Shown here in pieces: positions 26,400 to 35,513 of a DNA stretch of 64,000 nucleotides; position 1 is the first letter of the stretch, and the number at the start of each line of letters is the position of its first letter. The notes beneath the pieces are model-generated. The model made no database searches. It saw only the letters and a list, made by a program, of their open reading frames with translations, and was not told the DNA's origin. The position numbers and the translations under genes are program-made. Source of the stretch: Arthrobacter terrae (GTDB lineage Bacteria > Actinomycetota > Actinomycetes > Actinomycetales > Micrococcaceae); assembly GCF_015708085.1 (NCBI RefSeq), contig NZ_JADNYM010000014.1, forward strand, positions 1-64,000, given 5' to 3'.

Positions 26400-27226
26400 G
26401 TACTGTTCTGAACCCCTCCCAGCCGGAGCTCAACGATGCTCCTGTCATTGAACTGCGCGACCTGCATGTGCACCACCGCACTCGCTCCGGCGGCCTGTTC
26501 AAGCCGAACTATGTCAAGGCTGTCAATGGCGTGAACTTCACGGTCAGCCGCGGCGAAACCGTCGGCATTGTCGGCGAATCGGGTTGCGGAAAGTCAACGC
26601 TGGCAAGCGTTCTCGTGGGCCTGCAGGCACCGACCTCCGGAGAGGTCTTCTTCCACGGCCGTCCCGCCGTCAAGCGCAGCGCCAAAATGCGCAAGGAGTT
26701 CGGCCGCGCCGTCTCGGTCGTCTTCCAGGATCCTTCCACCGCCTTGAACCCGCGGATGACAATCCAGGACATCCTGACGGATCCACTGGTGATTCATGGC
26801 ATCGGCAACGCCGCTTCCCGGGCCGCCAAGGTCAGCGATCTGCTGGCCCTGGTGGGACTGCCGCAGTCGGCCGCCGAGGTCACCCCCTCCCAGGTTTCCG
26901 GCGGCCAGCGGCAACGCGTCGCGATTGCCCGGGCGCTTGCGCTTGGACCGGATGTGATTGTCGCCGATGAACCAACGTCCGCACTGGACGTATCCGTGCG
27001 CGCGCAGGTGCTGAACCTGCTCTCAGATCTGAAGAAGGAACTCGACCTGGGGATGGTCTTCATCAGCCACGACATCCAGACGGTGCGCTACGTTTCGGAC
27101 CGGATCTGCGTCATGTACTTTGGCCGGATCGTCGAGGAAGGTCCGGCCCGCGAGGTGTTTGACAATCCCAGCAACGATTACACCAAAATGCTGCTGGGCG
27201 CCGCGCCCTCGCTGCTGCACACCTAG
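26396..27226 (+). CDS. ABC transporter ATP-binding protein (DppF-like), sialic acid system
   Basis: 276-residue second nucleotide-binding subunit. Walker A GESGCGKS, FQDPSTALNPRMT Q-loop region, signature VSGGQRQRV, Walker B VIVADEPTSALD and SHDIQTVRYV are intact. It pairs with the ATPase half of the upstream fusion protein. ATG overlaps its stop by 4 bp. Confidence 0.92.
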   Translation: MSTVLNPSQPELNDAPVIELRDLHVHHRTRSGGLFKPNYVKAVNGVNFTVSRGETVGIVGESGCGKSTLASVLVGLQAPTSGEVFFHGRPAVKRSAKMRKEFGRAVSVVFQDPSTALNPRMTIQDILTDPLVIHGIGNAASRAAKVSDLLALVGLPQSAAEVTPSQVSGGQRQRVAIARALALGPDVIVADEPTSALDVSVRAQVLNLLSDLKKELDLGMVFISHDIQTVRYVSDRICVMYFGRIVEEGPAREVFDNPSNDYTKMLLGAAPSLLHT

Positions 27227-27292
27227 CTTCGCTGGCGTCCGGACAGCTGCTCAAATTTTCATCTATTACCAACAACTATTTTGGAGAATACT

Positions 27293-28222
27293 GTGACTTC
27301 CGTCGCTACCCGTTTCCAGGGCGTTATCCCGCCCGTCGTCACCCCGCGCACCCTCGAGGGATCCATTGATGTTCCGTCGCTGGAAAACGTCGTCAAGCAC
27401 CTGCTCGACGGCGGTGTGGACGGACTATTCGTACTCGGCTCCTCCGGCGAGGTCAGCCATATGACGAACACCGAGCGGGACCTGACGCTGCGTACAATTG
27501 CCGGCGTCAACGCCGGCGCGGTTCCGCTCTTTGTCGGCGCCTGTGAGCAGACCACCGCACGCGTGATCGAAGAAGGAAAGCGCGTCGTCAGCCTCGGCGC
27601 CGATGCCCTGGTGGTGACGTCGCAGTACTACGCCGTGAGCAACGCGCAGGAAAATGCGACCCATTACCGCAGCATCCATGCCGCCATCGACGTCCCGATC
27701 TTCGCTTACGATGTCCCCGTGCGCACCCACTTCAAGCTCCCCACGGATCTGCTCGTTGAGCTCGGCAAGGAGGGTGTGCTGGCCGGCGTCAAAGATTCCT
27801 CCGGTGACGACGTCTCTTTCCGGCAGCTATTGCTGGCAGCGCAGGACATTCCCAATTTTGACATCTTCACCGGTCACGAGGTCGTTGTCGACGGCGCGCT
27901 GCTTGGCGGGGCCCAGGGCGTTGTTCCCGGACTCGGTAACGTGGACCCGCGCGGCTACAAGAACCTGTACGAGGCCGCCATGGCTGGTGACTGGGCCAAG
28001 GCCGCTGCCGAGCAGAACCGCCTTGCCGATGTTTTTGAGATCGTCTATACGCCGCAGCCGGGACGGCTGTCCGGAAACGCCGCCGGTCTTGGAGCCTTCA
28101 AGACTGCACTGATGCTGATGGGCGTCATTAAGACGAATGTGATGAGTGCTCCGATGCTGGCGCTGGATGAGGGCGAGACGGCCGCGGTAAAGGTGATCCT
28201 GGAGCGTACGGGCCTGATCTAG
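27293..28222 (+). CDS. nanA: N-acetylneuraminate lyase (DapA/NanA family)
   Basis: 309-residue TIM-barrel aldolase expected to split N-acetylneuraminate into pyruvate and N-acetylmannosamine. The Schiff-base lysine is in GVKDSSGD, the carboxylate-binding loop is GSSGEVS and the catalytic tyrosine lies in FAYDVPVRT. Lyases and dihydrodipicolinate synthases share these motifs; operon membership with nanK and nanE decides for the lyase. GTG 27293 has GGAG 6 bases upstream; a TTG 12 bases earlier is the alternative. Confidence 0.85.
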   Translation: MTSVATRFQGVIPPVVTPRTLEGSIDVPSLENVVKHLLDGGVDGLFVLGSSGEVSHMTNTERDLTLRTIAGVNAGAVPLFVGACEQTTARVIEEGKRVVSLGADALVVTSQYYAVSNAQENATHYRSIHAAIDVPIFAYDVPVRTHFKLPTDLLVELGKEGVLAGVKDSSGDDVSFRQLLLAAQDIPNFDIFTGHEVVVDGALLGGAQGVVPGLGNVDPRGYKNLYEAAMAGDWAKAAAEQNRLADVFEIVYTPQPGRLSGNAAGLGAFKTALMLMGVIKTNVMSAPMLALDEGETAAVKVILERTGLI

Positions 28223-28296
28223 GCTGGGCCAGGAAACGCCCTGCCCCAACCCGCTTCCCTGCCCGCCGATGACTGCTTACTCCTGAGGATTGAAGT

Positions 28297-29241
28297 ATGA
28301 CGCATGTGATTGGGATCGACCTCGGCGGGACGAAGACCGCGGCGGGGGTTGTGTCAGCGGACGGGTCCGTGCTGTTTACCGCGCAGACGCCGACGCTGAA
28401 TCGGGCCGGCGGCGAGGCAATTCTGGAGGCCACCGCCGGCCTGGTCGGGGGGCTGCGGGAGCGGGCCGCTGCTGCGGGCATCGAGGTTTCCGCCGTAGGC
28501 ATGGGATCCGCCGGCGTCATCGACGCTGACCGTGGCGTCGTGGTCTCGGCAACGGACGCCATCCTTGGCTGGGCCGGAACCCGGATCACAACCGGATTGC
28601 AGACACGGCTGGGCCTGCCGGCGGGGGCCGTCAGCGTTGTCAACGATGTCCATGCCCACGCCATCGGTGAGGCGTGGCTGGGCGCTGGCGCCGGATCCTC
28701 CAGCATGCTCCTGCTCGCCTTCGGGACCGGCGTCGGCGGGTCGTTCGTCGTCGGCGGCCGGCCGCTGTTGGGACACCGCTATGCAGGGGGCCACGTAGGG
28801 CACTTTGCGTCCAGTTATGCCGTGGCCGCTGATGGCACTAAGTTGGCGTGCACCTGCGGTCGTCGGGGGCATGTGGAAGCCATCGCCTCCGGGCCGGCAC
28901 TGCATGCACTCTATCTGCGCCGCGGCGGCGATCCTGACGCCGTGGACACTCGAGAGGTGCTCGCCCGTGCCGGTGCCGGCGAGGCGGTAGCACTGGGAGC
29001 CGTCGACACCGCCGCGCGCGCCGCTGGAGAGGCAATCGGGGGGCTGGCAAATGTGCTGGACCCCGAGCTGGTGGTGGTCTCGGGCGGTCTGGCCGATGCC
29101 GGGGCACTGTGGTGGGACCGGATGACTCTCGCGGCAGCCGAGGAGCTGATGCCTCCGCTGGCGGGGCTGCGGATTGAGCGCGCTAGGCTGGGCAACACCG
29201 CGGCCATCGTCGGAGCCGCTGCGCTGGTTCTGCGCGCGTAA
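28297..29241 (+). CDS. nanK: ROK-family kinase, probable N-acetylmannosamine kinase
   Basis: 314 residues. ATP-binding GIDLGGTKTAAGVV at the N-terminus, sugar-binding NDVHAHAIGE and GTGVGGSF, and the ROK zinc signature in variant form CTCGRRGHVEA (the usual final Cys is replaced by His). It would phosphorylate ManNAc made by NanA. ATG follows a GAGG site. Glucose or N-acetylglucosamine are alternative substrates for this family, but the position between nanA and nanE favours ManNAc. Confidence 0.85.
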   Translation: MTHVIGIDLGGTKTAAGVVSADGSVLFTAQTPTLNRAGGEAILEATAGLVGGLRERAAAAGIEVSAVGMGSAGVIDADRGVVVSATDAILGWAGTRITTGLQTRLGLPAGAVSVVNDVHAHAIGEAWLGAGAGSSSMLLLAFGTGVGGSFVVGGRPLLGHRYAGGHVGHFASSYAVAADGTKLACTCGRRGHVEAIASGPALHALYLRRGGDPDAVDTREVLARAGAGEAVALGAVDTAARAAGEAIGGLANVLDPELVVVSGGLADAGALWWDRMTLAAAEELMPPLAGLRIERARLGNTAAIVGAAALVLRA

Positions 29242-29277
29242 TCGATCGTCGGCTTTGACAAATTATTAGGAGTTAGC

Positions 29278-29964
29278 ATGACCTTGAAACTGACCAATTT
29301 GGACGTCCTCAAGGGCCAGCTTATTGTTTCCGCCCAGGCGTACCCCGGCGAGCCGATGCGGGATCCGCGGACCACCGCCCAGGTAGCGGCCTCGGCCGTC
29401 ATCGGAGGCGCCGCGGCGGTCCGGGTCCAGGGCATCGCTGATATCCAGTTCACCCGTTCTGCCGTTGAAGTGCCCGTAATCGGACTCTGGAAGGACGGCC
29501 ACGACGGCGTCTTCATCACCCCCACCCTCCGCCACGCGCTGGCATGCGCCAACGCCGGTGCGCACATTGTGGCCATCGACGGTACCCGCCGCCCCCGCCC
29601 GGACGGACTGGACCTCGCCGCAACGATTGCCGGCATCCACGCAGAATCCAATGCTCTTGTGATGGCAGACTGCGGCTCACCGGCAGATGCTGCGGCGGCG
29701 GCAGAAGCCGGCGCAGACCTGCTCGGCACCACGCTGGCGGGCTATTCCGGCGAACGCACCAAAACGCAGGGGCCGGATCTGGACATGCTGGCGCAGATCG
29801 TTGCGGCGGATCTGGGCCTGCCGCTGATCGCGGAAGGACGCATCCATACCCCGGCGCAAGCCCGGCAGGCGCTCGATGCCGGGGCGTTCGCCGTCGTCGT
29901 CGGAACCGCTATTACGCACCCGGCCTCCATCACCGGCTGGTTCAAAGACGCTCTCAGCGCATAG
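29278..29964 (+). CDS. nanE: N-acylmannosamine-6-phosphate 2-epimerase
   Basis: 228-residue TIM-barrel protein converting ManNAc-6-P to GlcNAc-6-P. Typical segments include LIVSAQAYPGEPMRDP near the N-terminus, GIADIQ, IPLIALWK-like VPVIGLWK, GAHIVAIDGTRRPRP and the phosphate-binding PLIAEGRIHTPAQAR with VVVGTAITHP. TTAGGAGTTAGC gives a good ribosome site. Last gene of the sialic acid unit; GlcNAc-6-P deacetylase and deaminase genes are not in the window. Confidence 0.92.
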   Translation: MTLKLTNLDVLKGQLIVSAQAYPGEPMRDPRTTAQVAASAVIGGAAAVRVQGIADIQFTRSAVEVPVIGLWKDGHDGVFITPTLRHALACANAGAHIVAIDGTRRPRPDGLDLAATIAGIHAESNALVMADCGSPADAAAAAEAGADLLGTTLAGYSGERTKTQGPDLDMLAQIVAADLGLPLIAEGRIHTPAQARQALDAGAFAVVVGTAITHPASITGWFKDALSA

Positions 29965-30054
29965 TTTGCGTAGCACCGCGTATCGACCGTGCCGCACATG
30001 CTCGAAACCGGTCCGTATCGTGCATGAGCGGCATAGTCGACGTAGGCTCGACTC

Positions 30055-31476
30055 ATGGCTCAGACGCGAACGGTTGATGTTGTTATTATCGGTGCCGGTG
30101 CTGTGGGCGAAAATGCCGCAGACAAGGTCGTACAGGGGGGCCTCTCAGCGGTACTGATCGAGGCCGAACTGGTCGGCGGGGAATGCTCCTATTGGGCCTG
30201 CATGCCGTCGAAGGCGCTGTTGCGGCCCGGAGCGGCGCTCTTGGCGGCCCAGTCTGTGGCCGGTTCGCGGGAGGCTGTCACCCAGACGCTGGATGCGGAC
30301 GCGGTGCTGAAACGCCGGGATGAGTTCACCTCGCACTGGCAGGACGACAGCCAGGTCAGCTGGGTGGAGAACGCCGGCATCGAACTCATCCGCGGACATG
30401 CCTGGCTCACCGGGGAGCGCTCCGTTGAGGTGGCGGGGAACGACGGCGGCACGCACGTTTTGCACGCCACGCACGCCGTAATCCTGGCAACCGGTTCCGT
30501 GCCCACTGCTCCCCCGCTGCCCGGATTGGCTGACATTGAGTATTGGGGCACCCGCGAAGCGACGTCAGCGCAAACCGTACCGGATCGGCTGACGGTCTTC
30601 GGCGGCGGCGTCTCCGGTACCGAACTGGCACAGGCGTTCGCCCGGCTCGGTTCCAGCGTCACGCTTGTGGCCCGTGGCGACCTGCTCACGATGTATCCAA
30701 CCGAGGCCCGCGAGCTGGTCAAGGCCGGCTTGCGCGCTGACGGCGTTGACCTGCGGCTACACACCTCTGCGGACAGCGTGCAGCGCAATGCCGGCGGCGA
30801 GGTGGAACTGGTCCTCTCCGAGGGCGGCGGAACGGTAACGTCCGATGAACTGCTGGTTTCCACCGGCCGGCACCCGGCACTGGAGGGGCTGGGGCTGGAG
30901 AGCATCGGGCTGGAACCGAAGAAACTCACGACCGACACCACCGGCCGGGTTGCCGGCAAGGATTGGCTGTACGCCGTTGGGGATGCTGCCGGGAAGGTGC
31001 TGCTGACACATCAGGGCAAATACGAGGCGCGTGCCACAGGCACAGCCATCGTGGCCCGCGCGGCGGGAACACTGCACGGCGATCCCGCCCCCTGGAGCGC
31101 GGGCGCGCAGACGGCCAACGACGGAGCGGTACCGAACGTTGTTTTTACCGACCCGGAGATTGCCTCGGTCGGCTTGTCTCTCCAGCAGGCGCGCGACGGC
31201 GGACGAAACGTTTCCGAGGTGTCCCTGCCGATCGCGGTGGCCGGATCCGCACTGTATGCGGACGACTATAAGGGCTGGGCCCAGCTGGTGATCGACGAGG
31301 ATGACAAGACACTGTTGGGTGCCACCTTTGTTGGTCCGGACGTCGCCGAACTGCTGCATTCGGCCACGATCGCCGTCGTCGGGCAGGTTCCGCTGGAGCG
31401 CCTGTGGCACGCCGTCCCGTCCTACCCCACAGTGAGCGAGGTTTGGCTGCGGCTGCTGGAGAAATATGGTCTCTAA
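30055..31476 (+). CDS. Pyridine nucleotide-disulfide oxidoreductase (dihydrolipoyl dehydrogenase-like)
   Basis: 473-residue flavoenzyme of the lipoamide dehydrogenase/mercuric reductase family. FAD-binding GAGAVGENAADKV at about 13-25, redox-active Cys pair in GGECSYWACMPSK (C44, C49), NAD-binding GGGVSGTELAQAFARLG and the second FAD motif YAVGDAAGKVLLTHQGKYEA are present. The C-terminal dimer domain has VGPDVAELLHSATIAVVG and the catalytic-His region is replaced by WHAVPSYPTVSE, where HAHPTxxE is expected in true lipoamide dehydrogenases (here His-Ala-Val-Pro-Ser-Tyr-Pro-Thr). It is probably a quinone or general disulfide reductase. Stands alone, downstream of nanE. Confidence 0.85.
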   Translation: MAQTRTVDVVIIGAGAVGENAADKVVQGGLSAVLIEAELVGGECSYWACMPSKALLRPGAALLAAQSVAGSREAVTQTLDADAVLKRRDEFTSHWQDDSQVSWVENAGIELIRGHAWLTGERSVEVAGNDGGTHVLHATHAVILATGSVPTAPPLPGLADIEYWGTREATSAQTVPDRLTVFGGGVSGTELAQAFARLGSSVTLVARGDLLTMYPTEARELVKAGLRADGVDLRLHTSADSVQRNAGGEVELVLSEGGGTVTSDELLVSTGRHPALEGLGLESIGLEPKKLTTDTTGRVAGKDWLYAVGDAAGKVLLTHQGKYEARATGTAIVARAAGTLHGDPAPWSAGAQTANDGAVPNVVFTDPEIASVGLSLQQARDGGRNVSEVSLPIAVAGSALYADDYKGWAQLVIDEDDKTLLGATFVGPDVAELLHSATIAVVGQVPLERLWHAVPSYPTVSEVWLRLLEKYGL

Positions 31477-31482
31477 GGCTAT

Positions 31483-31511
31483 TTGAACTGACCGGTCAGT
31501 TTTGATAGGAT
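31483..31511 (+). promoter_or_regulatory. Promoter with TetR-type operator in its spacer
   Basis: TTGAAC (31483-31488) and TAGGAT (31506-31511) are 17 bp apart. A perfect 16-bp palindrome AACTGACCGGTCAGTT (31486-31501) fills the space between them. The third gene of the operon encodes a TetR repressor, so this is very probably its autoregulatory operator. Confidence 0.75.
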
Positions 31512-31541
31512 TTTCATGGCTCATTAATCCACCGGAAGGCC

Positions 31542-32300
31542 ATGCCTGTGCTGTCGGCTTCGAAGCTCCATGTCCAGGGCCGTCACCGGGACCTTCTCCC
31601 GGCGACCAGCCTGGCGCCTCAGCGCGGAACCCTGCTCCTGGTCCAGGGTGACGGCCAGGACCGGCGCACCGCGCTGGCGCTGACCCTGACCGGAAGAATG
31701 CGGCCCACGTCCGGATCCGTGCACTGGGGACATGAAGAGGGCATTGCCCATCTGCGCCGGCACAGCGCGCTGATCGACGCACCGGACGTCAACGAACCCG
31801 AGCAGCATCTGAGCGTGCAGGATCTGACCGCGGAGGACCTGGCCCTGGTTCCGGGTAAATTCCGCGACCGTACCCGCCCGGCGGCATGGTTGGCCAAGCA
31901 CGGGCACGCGGATATTGCCGCCAAATGGGTCGACGAACTGGCCCCGGAACCGCGGCTGAAGCTGCTGACCGATCTGGCCCTGGCGAACGCGGACGTCGAT
32001 GTCCTGGTGGTCGACTCACCGGATAGGCACAGCGCCGATCCGCAGGACTGGCTACCGTTCCTGCAACGGCTCGCGGCAGGCAACGGCACATCAGCCACGT
32101 CCGGCACGCCCGACTCGTCCGGCACGTCAGACACCGCAGTCCCGGTGCGTCCGCTGACGGTGATTGTCACCGTCGCGACCATACCGGGGAACTTCCATGG
32201 CGCCGTCGCCCGTCTGGGAGACGCACCTCCCGGGGTAACCCCAGCCGGGAGCCCGGGCACGGAACCGGCCCCTAACGACGAATCGCAGGAAACCACATGA
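31542..32300 (+). CDS. Degenerate ABC-type ATPase-like protein, partner of the YhgE/Pip protein
   Basis: 252 residues with the outline of an ABC ATPase N-terminus (LLLVQGDGQDRRTALALTLTG then MRPTSGSVHWG), but the Walker A lysine is replaced (GDGQDRRT) and the Walker B ends VLVVDSPDR without the catalytic Glu. No LSGGQ signature is visible. The C-terminal 60 residues are Gly/Ser/Thr/Pro-rich. It may be a non-hydrolysing regulatory subunit. GGAAGG ribosome site; its stop overlaps the ATG of the next gene by 4 bp. Confidence 0.75.
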   Translation: MPVLSASKLHVQGRHRDLLPATSLAPQRGTLLLVQGDGQDRRTALALTLTGRMRPTSGSVHWGHEEGIAHLRRHSALIDAPDVNEPEQHLSVQDLTAEDLALVPGKFRDRTRPAAWLAKHGHADIAAKWVDELAPEPRLKLLTDLALANADVDVLVVDSPDRHSADPQDWLPFLQRLAAGNGTSATSGTPDSSGTSDTAVPVRPLTVIVTVATIPGNFHGAVARLGDAPPGVTPAGSPGTEPAPNDESQETT

Positions 32301-34333
32301 CCGTCCTCCGTCTCGCTCTTTCCGAGCTCAAGCGCATGACGGGGGGCCTGCTTCCGAAGCTGACCATCCTGGCGCTGATCATGGTTCCGCTGCTCTACGG
32401 GGCTCTTTACCTGTATGCCAACTGGGATCCGTACGGCAATCTTGACCAGCTTAAGGCGGCCGTTGTTGTTCAGGACCAGGGCGCCACCACCAAAGACGGC
32501 AAGCAACTCCAGGTGGGCAATCAGGTGGCGCAGACGCTGATCGACGGCAAAAAATTCGACTGGGTCAAGGTGGATTCTGTCCAGCAGGCGGACAGTGGCG
32601 TGGAATCCGGCGAGTACGCATTTGCCCTGAAAATCCCCCGGGACTTTTCCGAAAACCTCGCCTCACCCGAGCATTTTGATTCCGCGAAACAGGCTATTTT
32701 GGGCGTCACCACCAATGATGCCAACAACTATCTGCTGACCTCCATTGTGGACAAGGTGACCACGCAGGTGCACGAATCCGTGGCCAAGGAGGTCGGGCAG
32801 GCCACGGCGGACACGCTGCTGACCGGCTACGGCACCATTCACGCGCAGATCGTCAAGGCGGCCGACGGCGCCAGCCAGCTGGCATCAGGAGCGGCAGGTT
32901 TGCGGGACGGTGCAGCACAATTGCACGCGGGCACGAGTACGCTGACCGGCGGCGCGAATCAGCTGGTGGACGGCCAGAGCCAGCTGGTGGCCGGAGCGGA
33001 CCGGCTTAATACCGGAGCCGCGCAGCTGAGCACCGGTCTGGGCCAGCTGCAGTCCCAAACCACCTCGTTGCCGACAGACAGCCAGGCACTCTCCACGGGC
33101 GCCGCCCAGGTGGCGGCAGGAAACGCGACGCTGAACACGAAAGTCCAGGACGCCGTCGGGGGGCTTGATCAACTGGATGCGGCGGCAAAAACCGGCTTCT
33201 CGCAGCGGCTCGATGCGCTCGTGGCAGCCGGAACGATCCCCAAGGAAGACGCGGACAAGATCAAGGCCGACGTCCAATCCGCCCCGGTCAGCCAGGCCGT
33301 GCAGGATGCCAAGGCGAAGCTGAATATCGATGCTGCGGACGTGCAGCAGCTGGCGGCGGGCTCGCAGGCCGTGGCCGGGGGCGCTGCCAAACTCGCCGCG
33401 GCCGCTCCGACCCTGACCGGCGCCATCACCCAGGCCAACGACGGCGCTGCCCAGCTCTCCGCCGGGGCCGCAACGCTGGCCAGCGGTCAGCAGACCGCCC
33501 TGGACGGCAGCCGCCGGCTCGCTTCGGGCGCGACGACGCTTGAGGGCGGCGCCACCAAGCTCGATGACGGTGTGCAAACGCTGTCCTCCGGTGCAGCCAC
33601 GCTGGCCGATGAACTCGCCAAGGGTGCCGGTCAGGTCCCTCATCCCGACGACGCGCAAAAAGCCAATGCCGCCAAGGTCATCTCGGACCCAATCGCGGTC
33701 AATTCGCTGTCCCAGGCTCAGGCCGCCAACTACGGCTCCGGGCTGGCACCATTCTTCCTCGTTCTGGCCCTGTGGATCGGTGCGTTCATGCTGGTCCAGG
33801 CCATGCGGCCGGTGACCCAGCGCGCCCTGGCCTCCAACGCACCGTCCTGGAAAATCGCCGTCGGCGGCTGGCTGCCGTTCTTCCTGGTCTCCACGCTGCA
33901 GGCCGTGGTGATGTACCTGGTGGTCTATTTCGGACTCGGACTGAACCCGTCGCATCCGGTACTGACCCTGGGTCTGCTGCTGCTGGCCTCGATGGCCTTC
34001 ACCGCCATTATCCAGGGCGTCGTGGCGCTGCTGGGCACGGTGGGAAAGTTTGTGGTGCTGATCCTGCTGGTGCTCCAGTTGGTCAGTTCCGGCGGCACGT
34101 TCCCCTGGCAGACCACGCCGGGACCGCTGCATGCGATCCACACCGTCATGCCCATGGGCCACGTAGTGGAAGGCATGCGGCACCTGATCTACGGTGCGGG
34201 TCTGGCCCCGGTGGGACCAATTGTGCTGGGCCTGATCGGCTACACGCTCTTCGGTCTGCTGTTGTCCTTCCTCGCAGTACGCAAGCATAAGTTCTGGACG
34301 CTGAAGACTCTGCAACCGGAGATCGCGGTATGA
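32297..34333 (+). CDS. YhgE/Pip-domain membrane protein
   Basis: 678 residues: a transmembrane helix near residues 18-38, then a 420-residue extracellular region and about five C-terminal helices (from about 490). The external part contains a run of 7-residue-like Ala/Gly repeats with leucines (QLASGAAGLRDGAAQLHAGT and similar, about 195-460) typical of the YhgE/Pip (phage infection protein) family, an ABC-2-type permease relative. These proteins export small lipids or act in envelope assembly; substrate unknown. Coupled to the ATPase-like gene before and the TetR gene after by 4-bp overlaps. Confidence 0.92.
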   Translation: MTVLRLALSELKRMTGGLLPKLTILALIMVPLLYGALYLYANWDPYGNLDQLKAAVVVQDQGATTKDGKQLQVGNQVAQTLIDGKKFDWVKVDSVQQADSGVESGEYAFALKIPRDFSENLASPEHFDSAKQAILGVTTNDANNYLLTSIVDKVTTQVHESVAKEVGQATADTLLTGYGTIHAQIVKAADGASQLASGAAGLRDGAAQLHAGTSTLTGGANQLVDGQSQLVAGADRLNTGAAQLSTGLGQLQSQTTSLPTDSQALSTGAAQVAAGNATLNTKVQDAVGGLDQLDAAAKTGFSQRLDALVAAGTIPKEDADKIKADVQSAPVSQAVQDAKAKLNIDAADVQQLAAGSQAVAGGAAKLAAAAPTLTGAITQANDGAAQLSAGAATLASGQQTALDGSRRLASGATTLEGGATKLDDGVQTLSSGAATLADELAKGAGQVPHPDDAQKANAAKVISDPIAVNSLSQAQAANYGSGLAPFFLVLALWIGAFMLVQAMRPVTQRALASNAPSWKIAVGGWLPFFLVSTLQAVVMYLVVYFGLGLNPSHPVLTLGLLLLASMAFTAIIQGVVALLGTVGKFVVLILLVLQLVSSGGTFPWQTTPGPLHAIHTVMPMGHVVEGMRHLIYGAGLAPVGPIVLGLIGYTLFGLLLSFLAVRKHKFWTLKTLQPEIAV

Positions 34334-34941
34334 GCGAACCTGCCCGCCCCGCCCAAACGCGGCGGCCCGTCCGGACCAACGCCACCCGGCAAAAACTGTT
34401 CGAGGCATCAATGCTGCTGATCGGCGAGCGCGGACCCGCCAACGTTACCGTGGACGAAATCGCGGCCGCGGCGGGAGTTTCCAAGGGCACCGTGTATTAC
34501 AACTTCGGCAGCAAGTCGGAGATGATCGCGGCCCTACTGGAGCACGGCGTGGAAATGCTCGAGTCCCGCTTGGCATCTGCTTCGCCCGCTGCGAAGGCCG
34601 TGGACGATCTGCAGGAAATGCTCGGCGCCATGCTGGATTTTTTCGCCGAGTATCCGTCCTTCGCCCAACTGCTGGTCAGCGAAATGTGGCGTACCCCCGG
34701 CGAGTGGCACGAGACCCTGACCCTGCTGCGCGAACGGCTGGTCAGCGTTATCGGCGCCGCGGTGGAACGCGTGGCACAGGAGAACCAGGTCGATACTCAG
34801 ATCACCCCGGCCAGCGTCGCCGGGGCGATCCTGGGAGCAACGTTCGTGATCGGGCTGGACCGGCTGGTGTTCCATCCGGACCGCTCGCGGGAACAGGCCC
34901 TGGCAGTGGTCATGACCGTCATCCGCGGCTATCTGAGGTAA
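34330..34941 (+). CDS. TetR-family repressor
   Basis: 203 residues. N-terminal helix-turn-helix in the standard TetR frame: TVDEIAAAAGVSKGTVYYNF at about 38-57. The remainder is helical ligand domain. ATGA overlap with the YhgE/Pip gene makes it the last gene of the three-gene unit; the palindrome at the operon promoter is its likely binding site. Confidence 0.93.
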   Translation: MSEPARPAQTRRPVRTNATRQKLFEASMLLIGERGPANVTVDEIAAAAGVSKGTVYYNFGSKSEMIAALLEHGVEMLESRLASASPAAKAVDDLQEMLGAMLDFFAEYPSFAQLLVSEMWRTPGEWHETLTLLRERLVSVIGAAVERVAQENQVDTQITPASVAGAILGATFVIGLDRLVFHPDRSREQALAVVMTVIRGYLR

Positions 34942-34963
34942 CCCCGGGGGCAGTGGCTGGGTT

Positions 34964-35491
34964 TCAGGCCGCGCGCGGAACCGCGAAAGCCGTGGCGCGG
35001 GCGTCCTGACCATCGAGCCCGGCCCAGGATCCGGCGTACTCGAAGACCGCCAGCGCACTGGTGGGGTAACTCATGGCCAGATTCGTATACGCTGCCTCAT
35101 CCGAATCCCGGGAGGCCAGCCGCAGACCCAGATCCTGGATGCCCGGCAGATGACTGATCACCAGCAACGTCCGGACAGTCTGGGGCAGATTGTTCACGAC
35201 GGCGAGCATCTCCCCCGCTGAGGCAGCGTACAGCCGGTCCTCCAGCTTGGCAGTGGGCGCCTTGTCGCCGAGCTGCTGACACACCCACGTACAACTCTGC
35301 CGTGCCCGCAGAGCGCTGGAACAGAGAATAAAATCAGGGATCACCGAGTTTTCCAGCAGCCACCGGCCCGCAACGGCCGCATCCGCGTGCCCGCGCTGCG
35401 CCAGCGGCCGGTCATGGTCCGCCACACCCAGCGGGTACGCGGCCTTGGCATGGCGCATTAGGACAAGCCGCAGCAGGTGTGTTTCGCTCAT
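34964..35491 (-). CDS. SixA-like histidine phosphatase
   Basis: 175-residue single-domain histidine phosphatase. Catalytic motif LVLMRHAKAAYP at about 9-20 and the second histidine in LLVISHLPGIQDL. The SixA-type sequence pattern (RPLAQRGHADA, CSSALRARQS) suggests activity on phosphohistidine or small phosphoesters. Convergent with the TetR operon and 22 bp downstream of the winged-helix gene on the same strand. Confidence 0.88.
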   Translation of the reverse strand: MSETHLLRLVLMRHAKAAYPLGVADHDRPLAQRGHADAAVAGRWLLENSVIPDFILCSSALRARQSCTWVCQQLGDKAPTAKLEDRLYAASAGEMLAVVNNLPQTVRTLLVISHLPGIQDLGLRLASRDSDEAAYTNLAMSYPTSALAVFEYAGSWAGLDGQDARATAFAVPRAA

Positions 35492-35513
35492 GACCTCAGT
35501 CTAATGACCGCCG

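Noticed and set aside
32885-34411. 508-codon minus-strand open frame opposite the YhgE/Pip gene
   Set aside because: Exact antisense of a well-supported gene; the open frame is a by-product of its GC-rich Ala/Gly/Gln repeats and the translation has no domain.
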